A stretch of DNA of 6,756 nt from Thermoplasmata archaeon (lineage in GTDB: Archaea > Thermoplasmatota > Thermoplasmata > Thermoplasmatales > Thermoplasmataceae), in the NCBI GenBank assembly GCA_021799755.1, contig JAJYZU010000060.1, forward strand, positions 1 through 6,756, read 5' to 3'. Under the pieces are notes generated by a model, which was not told where the DNA came from, searched no databases, and worked only from the letters and a program-made list of their open reading frames with translations. A program made the position numbers and the translations under genes. Positions 4,992-6,756 of the stretch are shown one piece after another. How positions within the stretch are numbered: position 1 is the first letter of the stretch; each line of letters begins with the position of its first letter.

Positions 4992-6044
4992 TTATTTTTT
5001 CTCCTTCTCCCTTCTGTCCCTGTTCTCTATCTGCGAACCCAGATTATCCATCAGCCTGTATGCATCGTTCAGTGGCTCCAACACCTGCGTCTCTCCAACC
5101 TTATTGAAATACTTCATGCCTTCCATATTAACATTGGCTCTCTCAAAATGCCTTATGGACAGTCCAATGTCATCCAGCACCTTCGGAATAACCTTCCTTG
5201 CGTTGGTAGCCCTGATGGCCTCCAGTGAATTCAGCGCATTCTCCTTCTCCTGCTTCTCCTTCTCCATCATTTCCTGATGGAACTTATCCAATCCATCGGT
5301 GGAAAGAAACTCCTGTGTCCTTATCTGATCCATCACCGTTTTGATGTTCTTGTTCAGTAAATCCATGTGGTTGAAATCCTCAGAGTTGAGAGTCATTCCC
5401 AATGTTGCCCCACCATGTTCCTTGAAATAGGTGTTCCATCTCTGGAGCATTGCATCGAAGTGCTTTGTGATATCGCTGTAACTGCTGGTGATCAGCTCCA
5501 GACCCCTGTCAGTGCGGATGTTTGACCTCTGCATATTGTATGCTTCATCCTCTTTCTTTATCCTCTCCAGATTTTCATCCATCTCGTCATACTGATCACC
5601 TGCCTCCTTTATCTCTGCCTTCAGTTTTTCAAGCTCAGATGTAAGGCGTGATTTCTCAGACCTTAGAAGTTCTATATTCTTCTCCTCTTCCTTCACGTGA
5701 TATATTCCCTGAAGATTGTTCGCAACCTCACTCAGATAGATGGGATTCTCAGGATCACAGAGTTCCTTAAGGAATGATTGGTTGGCACTGTACTTCCTGA
5801 ATATGAATCTGGATGCTGTTGGATTTTCCTTCAGATATGAATAGAGTTCTTGGTTGGTGGCTTTGTCAGTGAAAAGGAAGGAGGGAGAATTATCGTGACC
5901 ATTTTTGAAATCTGTATTACCATTATTCACAGTCTGTAGTACTGCCTGATGTATAAAATCCTGATTAACCTTAATGTTGTTTTCTTTCATTATTTTAAGG
6001 TCTTCATTTTTAATCCTAACTGATATTGCTTCACTTACAGCCAT
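4992..6044 (-). CDS. RHH-domain coiled-coil protein
   Basis: In this 350-aa protein residues 6-40 look like a ribbon-helix-helix DNA-binding domain: a short strand AISVRIK, helix NEDLKIMKENN, turn IKVN and helix QDFIHQAVLQTV. A polar Asn/Gly-rich linker (about 41-55) follows, then a helical domain (TNQELYSYLKENPTASRFIF), a coiled coil at about 118-170 (LRSEKSRLTSELEKLKAEIK) and further helical segments to a basic end. No ATPase or nuclease motif is seen. The ATG at 6044 is 19 nt beyond a TATA box, so it is probably leaderless. RHH proteins usually bind operators as dimers and often repress their own promoter; here the repeats beside its promoter are candidate sites. The long coiled coil is unusual for a plain repressor and suggests a bridging or partition-type role. 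No named family is recognised. Confidence 0.85.
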   Translation of the reverse strand: MAVSEAISVRIKNEDLKIMKENNIKVNQDFIHQAVLQTVNNGNTDFKNGHDNSPSFLFTDKATNQELYSYLKENPTASRFIFRKYSANQSFLKELCDPENPIYLSEVANNLQGIYHVKEEEKNIELLRSEKSRLTSELEKLKAEIKEAGDQYDEMDENLERIKKEDEAYNMQRSNIRTDRGLELITSSYSDITKHFDAMLQRWNTYFKEHGGATLGMTLNSEDFNHMDLLNKNIKTVMDQIRTQEFLSTDGLDKFHQEMMEKEKQEKENALNSLEAIRATNARKVIPKVLDDIGLSIRHFERANVNMEGMKYFNKVGETQVLEPLNDAYRLMDNLGSQIENRDRREKEKK

Positions 6045-6063
6045 CTTTGTAATACATGGTGTG

Positions 6064-6075
6064 GTACTATAAAAA
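6064..6075 (-). promoter_or_regulatory. TATA box P4 (TTTTTATAGTAC) for the RHH/membrane gene pair
   Basis: On the minus strand TTTTTATAGTAC is followed by 19 bases and the ATG at 6044. It is the best TATA match in the window and implies a leaderless transcript. The inverted repeat at 6074-6086 overlaps its upstream edge, where the TFB recognition element would lie. A protein bound there should block initiation. Confidence 0.65.
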
Positions 6076-6113
6076 TGTTAGACATTACTATCTCCTCAGA
6101 AAAATGTATGACA
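6071..6113. repeat. Two 14-bp direct repeats, 29 bp apart, with an inverted repeat
   Basis: AAAAATGTTAGACA (6071-6084) and AAAAATGTATGACA (6100-6113) match at 12 of 14 positions. The start-to-start distance is 29 bp, close to three helical turns, so both copies would face the same side of the DNA. The first copy contains the perfect inverted repeat AATGT-TAG-ACATT (6074-6086). They sit on and just upstream of the TATA box of the RHH gene. This is a plausible operator for that protein; binding is inferred. Confidence 0.5.
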
Positions 6114-6146
6114 GTTTCATTATTTTATGAGTATTTCCTTTTTTGC

Positions 6147-6154
6147 TTTAATAC
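6147..6154 (+). promoter_or_regulatory. Possible TATA box P5 (TTTAATAC), plus strand
   Basis: TTTAATAC resembles the TAAATAC cores of P1 and P2 and lies 22 bases before the ATG at 6177. The spacing matches the other boxes, but A/T-rich DNA gives chance matches easily. Confidence 0.3.
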
Positions 6155-6176
6155 TACATATATCTCGTGAAGCCTC

Positions 6177-6302
6177 ATGAAGAAATCAAAGTTTTGTTGC
6201 CTAAACTATGATAGTGTAAATTCCTTCGTAAGATACGAGGTCTGCTGTTGGTTGAATTTTCGCCCCAAAATTAATCATCATTCTTTTATCATTAAACTAT
6301 GA
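6177..6302 (+). CDS. Candidate 41-aa cysteine-rich leaderless ORF
   Basis: From the ATG at 6177 the plus strand is open for 41 codons to a TGA at 6300-6302. The product would contain two Cys-Cys pairs (KFCCLNYD and EVCCWLNF, CC-x14-CC) and a later His-His, which could bind metal. The only other support is the TATA-like box 22 bases upstream, the same geometry as the firm genes here. Against it, 41 open codons are expected fairly often by chance, the codons are not clearly archaeal-biased, and the hairpin and a direct repeat lie inside it. It may simply be part of the control region. Confidence 0.25.
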   Translation: MKKSKFCCLNYDSVNSFVRYEVCCWLNFRPKINHHSFIIKL

Positions 6303-6306
6303 AAGT
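6202..6306 (+). repeat. 14-bp direct repeat TAAACTATGA(T/A)AGT, two copies
   Basis: Copies at 6202-6215 and 6293-6306 differ at one base and are 91 bp apart. The right copy ends on the first base of the TATA box of the recombinase gene. Possible roles are regulator sites for the recombinase promoter or accessory binding sites of the recombinase; the sequence does not decide. Confidence 0.5.
6224..6240. other. Short hairpin in the divergent control region
   Basis: CTTCGTA (6224-6230) and TACGAGG (6234-6240) can pair over seven positions, including one G-T, around the loop AGA. No T-run follows on the plus strand, so it is not a convincing terminator. It could be a palindromic protein site or a structured recombination site, or chance. 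Confidence 0.3.
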
Positions 6307-6314
6307 ATTTATTC
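6306..6314 (+). promoter_or_regulatory. TATA box P3 (TATTTATTC) for the recombinase gene
   Basis: TATTTATTC on the plus strand is followed by 19 bases and the ATG at 6334, again a leaderless geometry. The right copy of the 14-bp repeat abuts it, so a protein on that copy could control initiation. Confidence 0.5.
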
Positions 6315-6333
6315 AAGTTTGGCATGGATTCCT

Positions 6334-6756
6334 ATGGAAAGTATGGCGTGGAAATATCCACTGATCAAACAACAGAAGGCACAGGTTATCCGTATCCTCA
6401 GGCCTGAAGAAATGACTGCACTTATTGATCATGTATCAATAGATGATGAACCCAACTGGACTAAAAGCAGGGAAACGCCAACACTTAAGGAGTCAGGACT
6501 GACCACAGAAGATATACAGATGTGGCTGAAATTCTTTCTTTATTCAGGATGCAGATTCTCAGAAGGTGTCCTTATTCATAAGTATAGAAATCCTGACGGA
6601 TCAACACTTTACCAGAAGAACGGGAGCCTGTGGATGCCACGGTACAAGGGAAAGAAACTGAGAAGCATACAGACCAGGACAATATATTTCTCTTACAAAG
6701 GCAGAGAGATAATGGAAGATTTCTTTGACATTCCATCACTCCCTGCAGAGAATGAA
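6334..6756 (+). CDS. Tyrosine recombinase / integrase, N-terminal part (cut by window edge)
   Basis: The first 141 residues of a site-specific DNA recombinase are present. RPEEMTALIDHV (23-34) matches the first helix of the catalytic domain. WLKFFLYSGCRFSEG (64-78) holds the conserved box-I Arg (R74 in SGCRFSE). YKGKKLRSIQTRTIYFS (104-120) fits the beta-hairpin with the catalytic Lys (K107 or K108), followed by a helix (GREIMEDFF). The HxxR box and the tyrosine would lie beyond the right edge. The catalytic fold begins near residue 20, so the usual core-binding domain of about 100 residues is absent; an in-frame stop at 6253 and the lack of an earlier ATG rule out a longer start here. An insertion of about 15 residues separates the first two helices. 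The ATG at 6343 is an alternative start. It is transcribed away from the rest of the element and probably mediates integration or excision. Confidence 0.8.
   Translation, partial: MESMAWKYPLIKQQKAQVIRILRPEEMTALIDHVSIDDEPNWTKSRETPTLKESGLTTEDIQMWLKFFLYSGCRFSEGVLIHKYRNPDGSTLYQKNGSLWMPRYKGKKLRSIQTRTIYFSYKGREIMEDFFDIPSLPAENE

Larger units (their letters stand above)
6045..6333. promoter_or_regulatory. Divergent A/T-rich control region
   Basis: This 289-bp stretch separates the leftward RHH gene from the rightward recombinase gene. It holds two good TATA boxes facing outward, one weaker plus-strand box, two sets of direct repeats, a small inverted repeat, a hairpin and a doubtful 41-codon ORF. It is clearly richer in A/T than the coding regions. 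I see no tRNA gene or tRNA fragment that could mark an attachment site. Confidence 0.6.

Noticed and set aside
4985..4996. Possible internal TATA box (AAATAATAAGG, minus strand) before the membrane-protein gene
   Set aside because: It lies about 20 nt from the ATG at 4966, but it consists of the end of a Lys-rich coding sequence and double stop codons, and GGTTGATG is present as a ribosome site. Co-transcription is simpler.
5237..5270. Simple-sequence CTCCTTCTCC-like tract
   Set aside because: It is explained by the coding of a Glu/Lys-rich helix (EKEKQEKEN) on the minus strand and needs no separate repeat call.
4727..5277. Several overlapping plus-strand frames of 97-126 codons
   Set aside because: They are antisense to the membrane-protein and RHH/coiled-coil genes, which have clear domains, promoter and continuity. 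The translations are Ser/Phe/Leu-rich and motif-free.
1..6756. tRNA, rRNA, CRISPR array, insertion sequence
   Set aside because: No cloverleaf or tRNA 3' end, no regular repeat-spacer pattern and no transposase motif or terminal inverted repeats were seen on either strand.

Overview
The window looks archaeal and reads as part of an integrated or integrative genetic element (provirus or plasmid-like). Four points support an archaeon. The transcription units begin with an A/T-rich TATA-like box whose last base lies 19-22 nt before a start codon, so their first genes are probably leaderless. The inner genes of the same operons instead carry Shine-Dalgarno sequences such as GGAGG or AGGTGA. Arg codons are mostly AGA/AGG and ATA is common for Ile. 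A family 4-like Fe-S uracil-DNA glycosylase is present. A moderate-GC euryarchaeal or Thermoplasmatota-type host would fit, but the lineage is a guess.

Layout: positions 1-6044 are almost entirely filled by minus-strand genes, read from right to left. (i) A two-gene unit lies at 6044-3749: a 350-aa protein with an N-terminal ribbon-helix-helix-like domain and a long coiled coil, followed by a 405-aa protein with three membrane segments. (ii) A TATA box at 3727-3736 heads nine small genes (3706-1235). These include a CxC...HxxxH zinc-finger microprotein, two proteins resembling families I know from tailed phages, a coiled-coil protein, a protein with three CxxC knuckles and a two-pass membrane microprotein. 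(iii) A TATA box at 1224-1232 heads a membrane microprotein, a 37-aa C2H2 zinc-finger microprotein, a small unidentified protein, the uracil-DNA glycosylase (7-639) and the first codon of another gene at the left edge. Most inner junctions are 1-8 nt overlaps or near-zero gaps, as expected for translationally coupled genes.

Positions 6045-6333 form an A/T-rich divergent control region. It holds promoters for both sides, a 29-bp-spaced direct repeat, a small inverted repeat, a hairpin, a second 14-bp direct repeat and a possible 41-codon leaderless ORF. On the plus strand from 6334 to the right edge runs the start of a tyrosine recombinase that appears to lack the usual N-terminal core-binding domain.

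How it may fit together: the recombinase would integrate or excise the element, and the RHH protein is a candidate regulator of the divergent region. The coiled-coil/membrane pair could anchor DNA or a complex at the membrane. The small operon resembles accessory early genes of a virus, with the glycosylase guarding DNA against cytosine deamination. Apart from the glycosylase and recombinase, these functions are inferred from architecture only. I found no rRNA, tRNA, CRISPR array, transposase or recognisable virion structural gene.
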